Of a stretch of DNA of 12,579 nucleotides, positions 1 through 8,414 are shown piece after piece (position 1 is the stretch's first letter; each line of letters begins with the position of its first letter). Source of the stretch: Pseudomonadota bacterium. Its GTDB lineage: Bacteria; Desulfobacterota; Desulfovibrionia; Desulfovibrionales; Desulfovibrionaceae. The translations under genes and the position numbers were made by a program. The notes under the pieces are model-generated. The model was given only the letters and a program-made list of their open reading frames with translations, was not told the origin of the DNA and made no database searches. The DNA lies in assembly GCA_023417745.1 (NCBI GenBank), contig JAEZEM010000150.1, positions 1 to 12,579 on the forward strand, given 5' to 3'.

Positions 1-124
1 CCTTGGCCCCGTCGTCGACGCCGGTCGCGACGTAGCCCCAGCCGTTGGCGAGGGCCAGGAGGATGGTGCGGTGGCTCTGGTCGTCATCCACCACCAGCAC
101 GGTGGCCTTGGCTTTGGCGGACAT
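1..124 (-). CDS. Response regulator, receiver domain N-terminus (partial, cut by window edge)
   Basis: Only the first 41 residues are visible. They read as the start of a CheY-like receiver domain: a beta-1 strand followed by the acidic cluster (VLVVDDDQSHRTILL, Asp13-15) that binds Mg2+ next to the phosphorylation site. The phospho-accepting Asp, expected near residue 55-60, lies outside the window. The ATG at 124-122 follows GGAG by 6 nt, and the gene begins 13 bp after the stop of the upstream histidine kinase, so the two are almost certainly one operon and a cognate pair. Because a sigma-54 promoter and an upstream inverted repeat sit on the other side of the kinase, I infer an NtrC/ZraR-type regulator with AAA+ and Fis-type DNA-binding domains. 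That part is not visible. Confidence 0.85.
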   Translation of the reverse strand, partial: MSAKAKATVLVVDDDQSHRTILLALANGWGYVATGVDDGAK

Positions 125-137
125 GGCTTTCTCCATT

Positions 138-1895
138 TCAGGCCAGGGCCGGCAGAGACACGGAAAAGACCGATCCCTGGCCGGGCACGCTGTTGACCCG
201 TATCTCCCCCTGGTGGGCTTCGACGATCTTCTGGACGATGGCCAGGCCCAGGCCCGTGCCCGAGGGTTTGGTCGTAAAATAGGGGTTGAAGATGTTGCCC
301 AGGCTCGCGGCGGCAATGCCTTGGCCGGTATCCTCGACGTCGATGCGCACCCGGCTTCGAGGGGCTTCGTGGACGGTTCGCACGGTCAAAAGGCCGCCGC
401 CTTCCATGGCCTGGACGGCGTTGAGGCACAGGTTGAGCAGCACCTGGGCAAAACGGTCGGGATCGACGGCGACCTTGGGCAGGCCGACATTGCGGGCATG
501 GTCGATCCGCACATTGCGGGCGGTCGCGTCCGGCCCGATGAGCCGCAGGCAGCGTTCCACCAGATCCTCCAGGTCGGTCGGGCGCGTCTCGACGTCCGAC
601 GGGCGGGCAAAGTCCAAAAGCTCGGTGATGACCCGATTGACCCGGTCCACTTCCCGAGCCATAAGCCCGGCCAGTTCCCGACCTTCGCTGCCGGCGGCGC
701 AGTGCCCCTCGAAGTATTTGGCCACGCCCTTGATCGAGGACAGGGGATTTCTGATCTCGTGGGCGACGCCGGCGGCCAGCCCTCCCAGAGCCGCCAGCTT
801 TTCCCGGCGCCGCACCTCTTCCTGAAGCCGCCGAACCTCGCCCAGATCGCGAAAAATGTAGATGTTGCCGAGATGCGCGCCGTCTTCGTTGACGATCCTG
901 GAGGCGCTCACACTCAGCGGCAGGCAGGTTTTCCCGTCAAAGGAGCAATCGGTCTCGCGCTCGACCACCGGCTCCCCGGCCTCGATGACCGCCTGCAAGC
1001 CGCGCCAGGCCTCCGGCAGGACCTCCTCGGGCCGCTTGCCGACGACAGCCTCCGCCGTCAGGCCGACGATTCGCTCGGCCGCCCCGTTGACGACGGCCAA
1101 CCGGCCGTCGCTGCTCGTGGTGAGCAGACCCACCGGCAGATTGTTGATGATCTCCGTGGCGACCGCTCGGACGTTGTCGAGCTGCCGCCTGGAGAGTCGC
1201 GAGCTTTGCGCCCAAAAGAGCATCAACACGCCGCCCACGCCCAGCAGAAAAAGGATGGCCGCCAGCACCACGGAGTTGCGCGTGTCCTCGGCCAGGGCCG
1301 CCTCGTAGGGGGCAAGGTCGAAGTCGGCGAAAATGATTTGTCGCCCGGCCCCCGGGGTCGCCTGAGAGTCGGTCCAGGGACAGGCATGGCCTTCGCCCTT
1401 CTCGTCGCAATCGTCGGCCGCGGCCCGCCCCAGCCCGGGTTCAAAGGCCCGGTAGACTTCAAACGCCTTGCGCCCGTCGGGCAGCGTCGTGGTCCGCCAT
1501 TTCTCCCGGGCCGCCACGCCCAAAGACGCCATGGATTGCGAACCATCAAGGCGCTGGCCGATCCTGGTCCTGTCGCTGTGGGCAAGAATGCGGCCCTCGG
1601 CATCGGTCACCACCAGTTGCAAGACGCCGGGCTGGCGCGCCGTTTCTTCAAGCAGCGCCTGGAATTGCTCGCCGCGCCAATGCATTCCCAGGCCCAGACG
1701 CGCCCCGGCCTCGAAGGCCCGGATAAACGCCGTGCCTTTTTCGAAAAGCGTCTGTCCGGTCAGCGCTTTTTCCCGATGCGTGTTGCGCGTGGTCATCACG
1801 GCCATGACCACGGCCAGGATGACCACCGAACCGAGATAGAGCCAGGGGGGGATGTTGGCCAAAAACCGATGTCCCGGCCCGGATTGCTTCGCCAT
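138..1895 (-). CDS. Membrane sensor histidine kinase with PAS domain (ZraS/NtrB-like)
   Basis: This 585-residue sensor kinase should autophosphorylate on His379 and pass the phosphate to the response regulator encoded just downstream. Visible parts in order: TM1 (about 16-35), a periplasmic sensor region (about 36-206), TM2 (about 208-228), a PAS domain (about 241-350), a HisKA dimerisation domain with H-box GVAHEIRNPLSSIKG (His379), and a HATPase_c domain with N-box LNLCLNAVQAM (Asn488, Asn492), G1 box DTGQGI (522-527), F-box around NPYFTTKP and G2 box GTGLGLAIV (546-554). All kinase motifs look intact. The start at 1895 is preceded by AAGGAAGG; the frame stays open upstream to 1991 without a better ribosome site. 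The periplasmic part contains Cys163, His170 and Cys172 in a short acidic loop, a candidate metal or redox site. The H-box and membrane topology resemble ZraS/HydH, though E. coli ZraS is shorter. The actual signal is unknown. Confidence 0.93.
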   Translation of the reverse strand: MAKQSGPGHRFLANIPPWLYLGSVVILAVVMAVMTTRNTHREKALTGQTLFEKGTAFIRAFEAGARLGLGMHWRGEQFQALLEETARQPGVLQLVVTDAEGRILAHSDRTRIGQRLDGSQSMASLGVAAREKWRTTTLPDGRKAFEVYRAFEPGLGRAAADDCDEKGEGHACPWTDSQATPGAGRQIIFADFDLAPYEAALAEDTRNSVVLAAILFLLGVGGVLMLFWAQSSRLSRRQLDNVRAVATEIINNLPVGLLTTSSDGRLAVVNGAAERIVGLTAEAVVGKRPEEVLPEAWRGLQAVIEAGEPVVERETDCSFDGKTCLPLSVSASRIVNEDGAHLGNIYIFRDLGEVRRLQEEVRRREKLAALGGLAAGVAHEIRNPLSSIKGVAKYFEGHCAAGSEGRELAGLMAREVDRVNRVITELLDFARPSDVETRPTDLEDLVERCLRLIGPDATARNVRIDHARNVGLPKVAVDPDRFAQVLLNLCLNAVQAMEGGGLLTVRTVHEAPRSRVRIDVEDTGQGIAAASLGNIFNPYFTTKPSGTGLGLAIVQKIVEAHQGEIRVNSVPGQGSVFSVSLPALA

Positions 1896-1993
1896 GCCTG
1901 CCTTCCTTGTGGATGAACCGAGCCGAGCGCGGCTGACCCGACGGGGAGAATAGAACACCCGCGTAAAAAGTAAACACACTCCTGGATACAATC

Positions 1994-2010
1994 CGAGTAG
2001 AAATTACTCG
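1994..2010. promoter_or_regulatory. Perfect inverted repeat, probable activator binding site (UAS)
   Basis: CGAGTAGAAATTACTCG has perfect 6-bp arms around a 5-nt spacer. Its centre is about 115-120 bp upstream of the transcription start predicted from the sigma-54 promoter, the usual distance for an enhancer bound by an NtrC-family dimer. The GAGTA...TACTC half-sites resemble, from memory, the ZraR sites upstream of E. coli zraP. A weaker imperfect copy (AGTA at 1969-1972, CACTC at 1977-1981) lies about 25 bp upstream with spacing one base shorter. Binding by the regulator encoded at 1-124 is inferred. Confidence 0.65.
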
Positions 2011-2052
2011 CCGCATTCAGCCCGACTTAACCATCTTTCTATTCTTAAAAAA

Positions 2053-2077
2053 TTATCATTCAATTTCAGCATGATAA
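2053..2077. promoter_or_regulatory. Inverted repeat TTATCAT-N11-ATGATAA, possible IHF or regulator site
   Basis: Two perfect 7-bp arms (2053-2059 and 2071-2077) flank an 11-nt spacer, in AT-rich DNA between the upstream inverted repeat and the sigma-54 promoter. The stretch starting at 2053 partly matches the IHF consensus (WATCAANNNNTTR) with about two mismatches. IHF commonly bends DNA at this position in sigma-54 promoters. The match is imperfect and the arms are short, so this is tentative. Confidence 0.35.
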
Positions 2078-2091
2078 ACAGAAAACCAACG

Positions 2092-2107
2092 TTGGCACGC
2101 CTGTTGC
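2092..2107 (+). promoter_or_regulatory. Sigma-54 (RpoN) promoter, -24/-12 type
   Basis: TTGGCACGCCTGTTGC matches the sigma-54 consensus YTGGCACG-N4-TTGC almost perfectly. The GG of the -24 element (2094-2095) and the GC of the -12 element (2106-2107) are separated by exactly 10 nt, as required. Transcription is expected to start near 2118-2120, about 55 bp before the ATG of the SHOCT gene. Such promoters need an AAA+ activator, which fits the two-component system encoded divergently. Confidence 0.85.
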
Positions 2108-2174
2108 CTTAGTCAGGTTCAACCGGCGCGATGCAAAACGCCGGACAATCCCACGCCCAACCAGGAGGTCGTCG

Positions 2175-2423
2175 ATGCTGTGGGAATGCGAAGTCCCCGC
2201 CGTCGCGTCCTGGGGAGGCCGGCATCTCTTCTGGGGACTGAGCGCGACGCTGCTGCCGGCGGCCGCGTTCATGGGGGTCTTCCTGCTCGGTTCCAGGAAA
2301 GCCGACAAGACCCGCCGGGCGGACAGGGACGATTCCCTGGGCATCATCAAAGCCCGACTGGCCAGAGGGGAGATCGACCAGAAAGAGTACCTGGAAATGA
2401 AAAAGATCCTGGAACAAGCGTAA
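2175..2423 (+). CDS. Small membrane protein with C-terminal SHOCT domain
   Basis: This 82-residue protein has a short N-terminal segment with Cys5, one hydrophobic membrane span (about 18-38), a basic linker (RKADKTRRADR) and a C-terminal SHOCT-type helical motif (about 53-80) with the family's RGEI-x-x-x-EY pattern (RGEIDQKEYLEMKKILE). SHOCT modules are short helical domains found at the ends of many membrane proteins and are thought to mediate oligomerisation or partner binding; the role here is not known. The ATG at 2175 follows a strong AGGAGG by 6 nt. It is the first gene after the sigma-54 promoter and is followed after 41 bp by the exported His-rich peptide, so both should be induced together by the Zra-like system. 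Confidence 0.85.
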   Translation: MLWECEVPAVASWGGRHLFWGLSATLLPAAAFMGVFLLGSRKADKTRRADRDDSLGIIKARLARGEIDQKEYLEMKKILEQA

Positions 2424-2464
2424 ACCAATGGGCTTTGCCCCGAACAACCCTGAGGAGTTTCGTT

Positions 2465-2755
2465 ATGTCCGCCACTATCGCTCGTCGCATGACCATCGGC
2501 CTCGGCCTCGCCCTTGTCGTCGGTTCACTGATCGTCGCCAACGCCGGATCGGCCCGGGCCCAAACCCATGCCCGATCCGCGACCACGCCCCAGGCGGTCG
2601 CCGCGGCCACCTCCAATCAGCTGGGCGGCCACGGCATGATGGGCGTCGCCTCCGGTCGTGACGGGCATAAGGCTCCCCGTCACGGCCAAGCCTCGGCCCA
2701 GTACCACGGCGGCTCCCGGCACGGCGGCCAGGGCCACGGCGGCCCCTGCTGGTAA
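2465..2755 (+). CDS. Exported His/Gly-rich small protein, ZraP-like termini without core
   Basis: This 96-residue protein has a clear Sec signal peptide (Arg7-Arg8, hydrophobic core about 10-27, cleavage expected after ARA at 32). The mature chain of about 64 residues carries seven His (35, 56, 68, 73, 81, 86, 91), two Met (58, 59) and much Gly, and ends in GHGGPCW with the only Cys at 95. The GGHGMMG segment and the Gly/His/Cys/Trp tail resemble the metal-binding ends of the periplasmic zinc-stress chaperone ZraP, but the roughly 80-residue helical core of ZraP is absent. I infer a periplasmic metal-binding or buffering peptide. The ATG at 2465 follows GAGGAG by 7 nt; the frame continues open upstream without a better start. 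It sits second in the sigma-54-driven operon. Exact function unknown. Confidence 0.75.
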   Translation: MSATIARRMTIGLGLALVVGSLIVANAGSARAQTHARSATTPQAVAAATSNQLGGHGMMGVASGRDGHKAPRHGQASAQYHGGSRHGGQGHGGPCW

Positions 2756-2769
2756 CCTACCGGAAAACG

Positions 2770-2797
2770 GCCGGGGCGGATTGCCGTCCGCCCCGGC
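2770..2797 (+). terminator. GC-rich hairpin after the His-rich gene, possible terminator
   Basis: A perfect 11-bp stem (2770-2780 pairing with 2787-2797) closes on a 6-nt loop (TTGCCG), 14 bp after the stop codon of the His-rich gene and 47 bp before ccmF. There is no T-run after it, so it is not a textbook intrinsic terminator. It may still pause or end transcription, or protect the 3' end of the upstream mRNA. Confidence 0.35.
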
Positions 2798-2843
2798 GGG
2801 CGTCCCGACCGCCGCGTAAAACAACCCACGTCACCTTGGAGGA

Positions 2844-4753
<1,910 letters not shown>

Positions 4754-4757
<4 letters not shown>

Positions 4758-5329
4758 CCCGCCCATCCGCAAAAGCCGTCCGCGATCACAACCTGCGCAA
4801 GCCTGTTCTGGCCATCATGGGCCTGGCCCTTTTCGCCTTGCTTTTGACGTCGTTTCTCGACCGAACCATGGTCCAGGGAACACGGACCGCCCGAACCCAG
4901 GCCAAAGGCAAAGGCCCCATGGCCGTCGTGCCGGAACTGATGGCCAAGCTCCAGCAGAACCCAGGCGATGAGGAAACCATCCTGAAACTGGCCGACGCCT
5001 TCATGCAAGGCAAGGACTGGCCGCGGGCCGAGCACTTCTACGGCGAAGCCCTCAAGATTGATCCGAAAAATCTGGGAGCCTTGTTCCACCGGGCCATCGT
5101 CAGCCTGGAGCAGGCGCGCTTCCCGGAGGCGGTTGGAGATTTCAAGGCCGTACTGGCGCTCAAGCCCGACGCGGCCGAAGCCCATTACTACATCGGCATG
5201 GTCTCCAAGTACGAACTCAAGGACCTCCAGGCGGCCAAGGAGCACCTGGAAAAGGCCCTGGCCCTGGCGCCCAAGGGCAAGGAACTGGCTGCCGAGACGC
5301 AAAAGGAACTGGAGAACCTGCAACCGTGA
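4754..5329 (+). CDS. Membrane-anchored TPR protein, CcmI/NrfG-like cytochrome c biogenesis factor
   Basis: This 191-residue protein has an N-terminal membrane anchor (about 17-35) followed by a periplasmic domain with about three tetratricopeptide repeats (roughly 71-104, 105-138, 139-173; for example AEHFYGEALKIDPKNLGALF). In System I, TPR proteins such as CcmI or the C-terminal part of E. coli CcmH hold apocytochrome c for heme attachment. The ATG overlaps the ccmF stop as ATGA (4754-4757) and follows AAGGAGG by 6 nt, so translation is coupled to ccmF. This coupling is the main reason for the assignment; TPR sequence alone does not identify the partner. Confidence 0.82.
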
Positions 5330-5345
5330 AGCGAAAGGAGGTCTG

Positions 5346-5912
5346 ATGCGGCAAGCAGAGCGAACAACTTCGCGCCTGGCCACCGTATTGGGGCGGTGCG
5401 CCGTTGGTCTGTGCCTGGCGGCGCTGGCCGTAGGCTTGGCCGCTCCGGCCGAGGCCGGCAAGCCGGGGCCGTCCCCGGCTGCCGGCAAGGTCGTTAAAAC
5501 CAAGAAATCCCCTAAGCGCGTCTCCTCGGGCTTTGGCACGCGAAACGATCCGTTGGGCAAGGCCAAACGCTTCCACAAAGGGCTGGACATTGCCGGCCCT
5601 GCCGGTCTGCCTGTGCTGTCCTACCGGGAAGGGACGGTGGTGTTTGCCGGTTGGAAGGGAGCTTACGGCCGCGTGGTGGACATTGACCACGGCAAAGGCG
5701 TCAAGTCGCGCTACGCCCACCTGCAAGCCATCGCCGTCAAACGCGGGGAGCGGGTCGGCAAGGGGCATTCTCTGGGACGTTTGGGGCGCACTGGCCGCAC
5801 CACCGGCAACAACCTGCACTTCGAAGTGCTGGTCAACGGCAAACCGACCGATCCCGACAGCCATCTCACCGACGCTGGCGACTTGCTGCGGAAAAAGACG
5901 AGGGGCGGCTGA
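5346..5912 (+). CDS. Exported M23 (LytM/peptidoglycan endopeptidase-like) protein with altered HxH motif
   Basis: This 188-residue protein has a signal peptide (about 1-37, ending AEA) and a compact M23/LytM domain (about 58-170). M23 enzymes are zinc metallopeptidases that cut peptidoglycan cross-links, or act as catalytically dead activators of amidases (EnvC, NlpD). The zinc ligands appear present: His77 and Asp81 in HKGLD, and His158 in LHFEV. The further active-site His125 (YAHL) is also present. The first residue of the normal HxH motif is Asn156 rather than His (TGNNLHFEV), which may lower or abolish activity. The ATG follows GGAGG by 4 nt and lies 16 bp after the TPR gene, so it belongs to the ccmF operon. 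A link between cytochrome c assembly and this protein is not established. Confidence 0.87.
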   Translation: MRQAERTTSRLATVLGRCAVGLCLAALAVGLAAPAEAGKPGPSPAAGKVVKTKKSPKRVSSGFGTRNDPLGKAKRFHKGLDIAGPAGLPVLSYREGTVVFAGWKGAYGRVVDIDHGKGVKSRYAHLQAIAVKRGERVGKGHSLGRLGRTGRTTGNNLHFEVLVNGKPTDPDSHLTDAGDLLRKKTRGG

Positions 5913-6231
5913 AAATATGCATTCTGTTCACACGGCATCATTTTTCCACTGAGACAGGATGCCCGAGGTAATCCCCCCAAAAAAAACTGGCTCTTTATGA
6001 AAGCGTCGGGTACACAACGCGCACCAATTGGCTCTCGGCGGCCTGTGAGATGTCTATAGGCCGCGTGGCGGGGTGCGCTCTCAGGGTCAGGCGATTATGA
6101 GCGGCTTGGCCTGAATGCATCATGCGTCTCAAATGTTGCCATACGTCTGCCGGAAGGCGCAGGCCGTCAATGTTTGGATATATCTATCTAATGGCAATTC
6201 AGGGCCATTATTAACGCCATCGATACATCTT
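5913..6231. other. 319 bp intergenic region with no recognisable gene
   Basis: This gap separates the cytochrome c operon from the glycan operon. It contains a C6-A8 homopolymer pair (5973-5986), a 7-bp hairpin with a 13-nt loop (6038-6044 with 6058-6064) and a 7-bp inverted repeat TAATGGC...GCCATTA (6189-6195 with 6204-6210) just upstream of the methyltransferase start. A weak repeat GGCATC...GATGCC (5934-5963) follows the peptidase gene, but it is not a convincing terminator. The part from about 6165 to 6230 is distinctly AT-rich and probably contains the operon promoter, but I cannot point to a good -35/-10 pair. Confidence 0.5.
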
Positions 6232-7473
6232 ATGCCCCAACAAATTTGTTCGTGCCGCCTCTGCAAGCAGCCTTCGCTCGTCTCTCTGCTTGATCTTGGC
6301 CAACAACATCTCACCGGGGTCTTCCCTGGAACGACAGATGCTCCCATCACGAAAGGGCCTTTAGAGCTGGTCCTGTGCCAGGCTTGCGGGCTGGTGCAGT
6401 TGTGTCATTCCTACGATACCGGCGAAATGTACGGGGAAAACTACGGCTATCGCTCCGGTCTCAATAGTTCCATGGTGCAGCATTTGAAGGCCAAGGCTGA
6501 GGCTTTGCAACAACTGGTTTCCTTGGCGGCAGGCGATTACGTACTCGACATCGGTTCTAACGACGGCACGTCCCTGTCGTTTTATTCGCCGAACGCCGCT
6601 GTCTTGTGCGGCATGGACCCCTCGGCGGAAAAGTTCCGACACTACTACCGCCCCGACATCCGGCTGGTGGTTGATTTCTTTTCTGCGGCGCGTTTTGGCC
6701 GCGAATTTGGTGAACAGGCCCGGCCGCGCATCATCACCTCCATCGCCATGTTTTATGACTTGGAGGACCCCCAGGAGTTCGTGCGGCAAATCGCCGCCAT
6801 CCTCCACCCGCAGGGGGTTTGGCACTTCGAGCAGAGCTACCTGCCGCTGATGCTTGAAGCCAACGCCTACGACACCATCTGCCATGAACATCTGGAATAC
6901 TACGGGCTCGCCCAGGTCAAGCGCATGCTTGACGCGGCAGGCCTTGAAATTCTCGATGTGGAGCTCAATGCCACAAACGGCGGCAGCTTCGCCGTTACCG
7001 CCGCCCATCGCGGCTCGGGGCTGCCCCGGCGCGAGGAGCGGGTGTTCGCCCTGCTGGCGGCCGAGGAAAGCGCCGGCTACGGCGAACCGCAAACCTACGC
7101 CGCCTTTGCCCAGTCCGTAACAATGCATCGACAGGCACTCTGCGAACTGCTGCATAACCTCAAGGCTGCCGGCAAAACGGTGCTGGGGTATGGGGCTTCC
7201 ACCAAGGGCAACGTCATCCTGCAGTATTGTGGCCTGACTCCAGACCTGATTCCGGCAATAGCCGAAGTCAATGAAAGCAAGTTCGGATGTTTCACGCCCG
7301 GTTCGAACATCCCCATCATCTCCGAGGCCGAGGCCCGGGCCATGAAGCCTGACTACTTTCTTGTTTTGCCCTGGCACTTCCGCGACAACATCATTGCCAG
7401 GGAACAGGCTTTTCTGGCCGGCGGCGGCAAGCTTATTTTCCCCCTGCCGACCCTTGAAATCGTTTCGGCATGA
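6232..7473 (+). CDS. Zinc-binding SAM-dependent C-methyltransferase (NDP-sugar type)
   Basis: This 413-residue protein has the three-part layout of sugar C-methyltransferases such as TylC3/TcaB9. The N-terminal zinc-binding domain has Cys8-x2-Cys11 and Cys49-x2-Cys52. A central Rossmann SAM domain carries VLDIGSNDGT (104-113). The C-terminal domain contains GYGASTKGN (319-327) and VNESKFGCFTPG. The active-site segment reads YDTICHEHLEYYG (213-225): the HEH is kept, but the Tyr of the TcaB9-type YHEH is Cys217. Known members methylate carbon 3 of keto-deoxy sugar nucleotides; the substrate here cannot be read. Start 6232 fits the family N-terminus, but no good ribosome site is visible; the frame is open upstream to an ATG at 6115 that also lacks one. 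The stop overlaps the next gene by ATGA. It is the first gene of the glycan operon. Confidence 0.85.
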   Translation: MPQQICSCRLCKQPSLVSLLDLGQQHLTGVFPGTTDAPITKGPLELVLCQACGLVQLCHSYDTGEMYGENYGYRSGLNSSMVQHLKAKAEALQQLVSLAAGDYVLDIGSNDGTSLSFYSPNAAVLCGMDPSAEKFRHYYRPDIRLVVDFFSAARFGREFGEQARPRIITSIAMFYDLEDPQEFVRQIAAILHPQGVWHFEQSYLPLMLEANAYDTICHEHLEYYGLAQVKRMLDAAGLEILDVELNATNGGSFAVTAAHRGSGLPRREERVFALLAAEESAGYGEPQTYAAFAQSVTMHRQALCELLHNLKAAGKTVLGYGASTKGNVILQYCGLTPDLIPAIAEVNESKFGCFTPGSNIPIISEAEARAMKPDYFLVLPWHFRDNIIAREQAFLAGGGKLIFPLPTLEIVSA

Positions 7474-8414
7474 CCCAGGCCTTGATCATCGGCAGCCAAG
7501 GGCAGGACGGCCTTCTGCTGACCGAGTTTTTGGCCCGGCGTGGCCTGGCCGTTGCCGGCCTGTCCAGGCAGGGGCTGCGGCTTCCGGGCGGCGAACTCGC
7601 CCCGGCGGTGGATCTGACGGACCCTGAAGCCGTCGCGGCGCTTGTCCAACGCACGGCTCCCAACACAGTATATTATCTGGCCGCCGTGCATCATGCCTCC
7701 CAGGACGTCGCCTTGTCTGACCAGTCCGTCCTGTGGGCGTCCAGCCTGGCCGTCAACGCCGCCGGTCCGGTCAACGTGCTGGAGGCCCTGCGCCGCCATA
7801 GGCCGCAAGCCCGATTTTTCTACGCCTCAAGCTGCCTCATTTTTGGCTCCTCGGCCGATTCTCCGCAGCGGGAGACCACCTGTTTTCGGCCCGAATGCGT
7901 CTATGGCATCTCCAAAACCGCCGCCACACAGGCCGTGGCCCTGTTCCGTGAGCGCTACGGACTCTATGCCGTGTCCGGCATCCTCTACAATCACGAATCG
8001 TCGCTGCGTCCGGAGCGCTTCCTGTCCCGCAAGGTGGTGACGGCCGCTCGCCGGATCAGCCAGGGCAGCCAGGAAGAGCTGGTTCTGGCCGATCTTTCGG
8101 CTCAGGCCGACTGGGGCTATGCTCCGGATTTTGTTGAAGCCATGCCGGCCGTTCTGGAGGCGTCGCAGCCCCAGGACTACATCATCGCCACCGGCAAGCT
8201 GCACAGCGTCCTGGACTGGGTGGAGGAGGCTTTTGCCTTGGCCGGTCTTGACTGGCGCAGGCATGTCCACGAGGACGCATCCCTGGGGCGGCGACGCCGC
8301 GCCCCCTTGGTCGGCGACGCGGCCCGCATTCGCGACGCCTGCGGCTGGAGGCCGACCACGGGGTTCGCCGACATGGTTCGCAGGATGTACGAGGCGGCCG
8401 GCAATGCGGCCTGA
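7470..8414 (+). CDS. NAD(P)-dependent sugar-nucleotide SDR enzyme, GDP-mannose dehydratase-like
   Basis: This 314-residue extended short-chain dehydrogenase has the cofactor-binding GSQGQDG (8-14), the catalytic YGISK (Tyr145, Lys149) and the Ser120-Ser121 site, and a YNHES segment (173-177) followed by SRKV, typical of GDP-mannose 4,6-dehydratase relatives. In true dehydratases the motif is S-[ST]-S-E-x-[YF]-G; here it is SSCLIFG, so the catalytic Glu is Leu123. That argues against a 4,6-dehydratase and for a 4-ketoreductase or epimerase acting on a GDP-linked or similar sugar. The ATG overlaps the stop of the methyltransferase (ATGA, 7470-7473), and the 3' end overlaps the next gene by 11 bp, so these genes are translationally coupled. 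The exact substrate is unknown. Confidence 0.85.
   Translation: MTQALIIGSQGQDGLLLTEFLARRGLAVAGLSRQGLRLPGGELAPAVDLTDPEAVAALVQRTAPNTVYYLAAVHHASQDVALSDQSVLWASSLAVNAAGPVNVLEALRRHRPQARFFYASSCLIFGSSADSPQRETTCFRPECVYGISKTAATQAVALFRERYGLYAVSGILYNHESSLRPERFLSRKVVTAARRISQGSQEELVLADLSAQADWGYAPDFVEAMPAVLEASQPQDYIIATGKLHSVLDWVEEAFALAGLDWRRHVHEDASLGRRRRAPLVGDAARIRDACGWRPTTGFADMVRRMYEAAGNAA

Larger units (their letters stand above)
1896..2174. promoter_or_regulatory. Divergent regulatory region between sensor kinase and SHOCT gene
   Basis: This 279 bp gap is clearly more AT-rich than its surroundings, especially 1950-2090. It separates the minus-strand kinase operon from the plus-strand SHOCT/His-rich operon. 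It contains, left to right on the plus strand, a perfect GAGTA-type inverted repeat (1994-2010), an A/T-rich stretch (2041-2060), a second inverted repeat (2053-2077) overlapping a partial IHF-like match, and a sigma-54 promoter (2092-2107). I found no convincing sigma-54 or sigma-70 promoter facing the kinase. Confidence 0.7.

Noticed and set aside
45..1916. Long plus-strand open frame opposite the histidine kinase
   Set aside because: It lies antisense to a kinase with all motifs intact; its translation has no recognisable domain and is a typical high-GC shadow frame.
1896..1991. Extension of the histidine kinase to 1991
   Set aside because: The extra 32 residues are basic and precede the first membrane span; the Met at 1895 has a good ribosome site (AAGGAAGG) and the extension would run into the regulatory region.
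6136..6211. Sigma-70 promoter upstream of the glycan operon (TTGCCA or TTGGAT with downstream AT-rich hexamers)
   Set aside because: No pairing of a -35-like and a -10-like element at 16-18 nt spacing could be found.
6115..6231. N-terminal extension of the C-methyltransferase to an ATG at 6115
   Set aside because: The extra 39 residues precede the conserved Cys zinc-binding start of the family, lie partly in AT-rich non-coding-like DNA, and have no ribosome site.
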